This document shows positions 5,819 through 6,722 of a stretch of DNA of 6,722 nucleotides, one piece after another (the stretch's first letter is position 1; every line of letters begins with the position of its first letter). The position numbers and the translations under genes were made by a program. The DNA comes from Methanomicrobiales archaeon (GTDB lineage Archaea > Halobacteriota > Methanomicrobia > Methanomicrobiales > JACTUA01). The stretch is taken from positions 1-6,722 of the forward strand of contig JAJRCP010000026.1 of assembly GCA_028678885.1 (NCBI GenBank), written 5' to 3'. The notes under the pieces are model-generated. The model worked only from the letters and a program-made list of their open reading frames with translations. It had not been told where the DNA came from and searched no databases.

Positions 5819-6361
5819 ATGATTGTACCAATCAAGTGCTTTTTCACCAAAGGTGTGGGAATACACAAGGACAAGCTCGCCTCCTTTGAGCTTGCCCTGC
5901 GCAAGGCGGGTATTGAAAAATTTAACCTGGTCTATGTCTCCAGCATTTTTCCTCCGAATTGCAAACAGGCGTCCGCAGATGAGGGATTGAAACTCCTAGA
6001 GCCTGGACAGATTGTCCATTGTGTCATGGCAAGAAATGAGACCAATGAGCCAAACCGGCTGATTTCATCCGCGATCGGGCTTGCCCGCCCAAAATCGAAC
6101 AAAGAATACGGATATCTTTCCGAACATCATGCATACGGTGAGACCGCGGAGAAGTCTGGAGAATATGCCGAAGATCTCGCGGCCACCATGCTTGCAACCA
6201 CCCTCGGTATTGAATTCGATCCAGATCAAGCATGGCAGGAACGAGAACAGATCTACAAGGCCAGCGGGAAGATATTCAAGACCACGCACACCTGCCAATC
6301 CGCTACGGGTGACAAGAACGGAAAATGGACCACTGTGATCGCAGCCGCAGTATTCATCTGA
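5819..6361 (+). CDS. pdaD: Pyruvoyl-dependent arginine decarboxylase
   Basis: A 180-residue proenzyme that converts arginine to agmatine, the first step to putrescine and spermidine and the source of agmatine for archaeal tRNA-Ile agmatidine. It self-cleaves into beta and alpha chains. The cleavage motif VYVSSIFPP (38-46) places the break between S41 and S42, with S42 becoming the pyruvoyl group. Other family blocks are FFTKGVG (8-14), RNETNEPNRLI (72-82), GYLSEHHAYGET (98-109), where E102 likely serves as the acid, and EDLAATMLATTLG (118-130). The C-terminal GDKNGKWTTVIAAAVF (164-179) completes the match to the Methanomicrobia-type subfamily. The start is placed at 5819: the frame is open back to ATG 5744, but those 25 residues are Lys/Phe/Asn-rich, unlike the family, and contain the promoter. 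It stands as its own transcription unit, between the TATA box and the T7 tract. Confidence 0.95.
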   Translation: MIVPIKCFFTKGVGIHKDKLASFELALRKAGIEKFNLVYVSSIFPPNCKQASADEGLKLLEPGQIVHCVMARNETNEPNRLISSAIGLARPKSNKEYGYLSEHHAYGETAEKSGEYAEDLAATMLATTLGIEFDPDQAWQEREQIYKASGKIFKTTHTCQSATGDKNGKWTTVIAAAVFI

Positions 6362-6388
6362 GATACAATCATCAACAGAGACATGTAC

Positions 6389-6395
6389 TTTTTTT
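6389..6395 (+). terminator. T7 terminator of pdaD
   Basis: A run of seven T begins 27 bases after the pdaD stop codon, a typical archaeal oligo-T terminator on the plus strand. Confidence 0.65.
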
Positions 6396-6396
6396 A

Positions 6397-6440
6397 GGAA
6401 ACCTTACGAGGAATCAGTAATCCTCTAGAAACTTGGTTCC
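6397..6440. repeat. Inverted repeats between convergent genes
   Basis: GGAAACC (6397-6403) can pair with GGTTCC (6435-6440) with one bulged base. Inside it GAGGA (6408-6412) pairs with TCCTC (6421-6425). The element sits between the convergent ends of pdaD and the partial cis-prenyltransferase gene. It could fold in either transcript and help separate them or protect 3' ends. On the minus strand it is not followed by a T run beyond scattered bases, so it is not a clear terminator. Confidence 0.3.
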
Positions 6441-6470
6441 CCTCTGAATAAATCCCTGGTATCCAATTAC

Positions 6471-6722
6471 CTATTTCAGGCACACTCTCTGATCATACAC
6501 CCGTATCGCCCGGAGAAGATCGATCTTCCGAAAACTCGGCCAGTTGGGGGCACAGAAATATACCGCACACTCATTACCATTTGCAAACCAGGGAAGAAAA
6601 TTGGAGGTGCGGTGTTCATTTCCGGTCCGGATGATGAGATCGACGGGAGGAATCTTTTTCCCTCCATCGAGATGTCTCTCAACCATCGTTGTATCGATCT
6701 CTTCTGGCAGGAGGGTACCTTC
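6471..6722 (-). CDS. uppS: cis-Prenyltransferase (UppS family), C-terminal part, cut by the window edge
   Basis: The last 83 residues of an undecaprenyl-diphosphate-synthase-family enzyme, which makes long cis-polyprenyl diphosphates used as glycan carrier lipids. The start and the N-terminal phosphate loop lie beyond 6722; the ATG at 6686 is internal, since the upstream codons (GTLLPEEID) continue the family pattern. The C-terminal signature is VDLIIRTGNEHRTSNFLPW, with Arg, Glu, Arg and Ser-Asn in catalytic positions. It is followed by a divergent FANGNECAVYF and then NWPSFRKIDLLRAI, equivalent to 'WPdF...d...ai'. The usual WQ is WF. The protein ends YDQRVCLK, so the C-terminal R-R-F-G / R-x-G motif of homomeric enzymes is absent. 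It therefore looks like the catalytic-type partner of a heteromeric enzyme, with the short UppS-like protein at 4981-5574 as the obvious candidate partner. It converges on pdaD. Confidence 0.85.
   Translation of the reverse strand, partial: EGTLLPEEIDTTMVERHLDGGKKIPPVDLIIRTGNEHRTSNFLPWFANGNECAVYFCAPNWPSFRKIDLLRAIRVYDQRVCLK

Noticed and set aside
6024..6298. Several frames of 69-85 codons on both strands over pdaD
   Set aside because: All overlap the intact, strongly conserved arginine decarboxylase and show no independent features.

Overview
The window reads as a piece of a euryarchaeal methanogen chromosome, most likely order Methanomicrobiales. The evidence is a diphthamide synthase (Dph5), a DUF357 protein, a pyruvoyl-dependent arginine decarboxylase of the Methanomicrobia type, archaeal TATA-like elements placed for leaderless or near-leaderless transcripts, and oligo-T terminators. 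The order-level placement is inferred from protein style, not from a search. No RNA gene of a known class, CRISPR array, insertion sequence or prophage gene was seen.

Left half (1-2945, minus strand): a co-directional cluster read from right to left. It runs dph5 (2945-2193), then a DUF357 protein overlapping it by ATGA (2196-1627), then a membrane protein of the lysylphosphatidylglycerol-synthase/flippase-like family (1536-508, TTG start with a good ribosome binding site and probably its own promoter), then a DUF151 bifunctional-nuclease-family protein (463-17). It ends at an oligo-T stretch at the window edge.

Centre (2946-3295): a 350-base divergent intergenic region with a promoter at each end. 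Several inverted repeats in the middle could fold as an RNA on the plus strand.

Right half (3296-6361, plus strand): polX, a PHP-exonuclease-containing family X DNA polymerase, overlaps by ATGA a short, degenerate cis-prenyltransferase (UppS family). A possible 50-codon gene and a perfect 14-base palindrome follow. Then comes pdaD (arginine to agmatine), whose true start is probably 5819 and which has its own TATA box and a T7 terminator. Converging on pdaD from the right edge is the C-terminal part of a second cis-prenyltransferase (6722-6471).

The most interesting point is that the two UppS-family genes carry complementary parts of the catalytic signature. The first lacks the phosphate-loop aspartate but keeps the C-terminal R-x-G. 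The second keeps the RT..E.R.SNF block but ends without R-x-G. This is the pattern of heteromeric cis-prenyltransferases (NgBR/DHDDS in eukaryotes; heteromeric enzymes are also reported in some archaea), so the pair may jointly make the polyprenyl carrier lipid for surface glycosylation.
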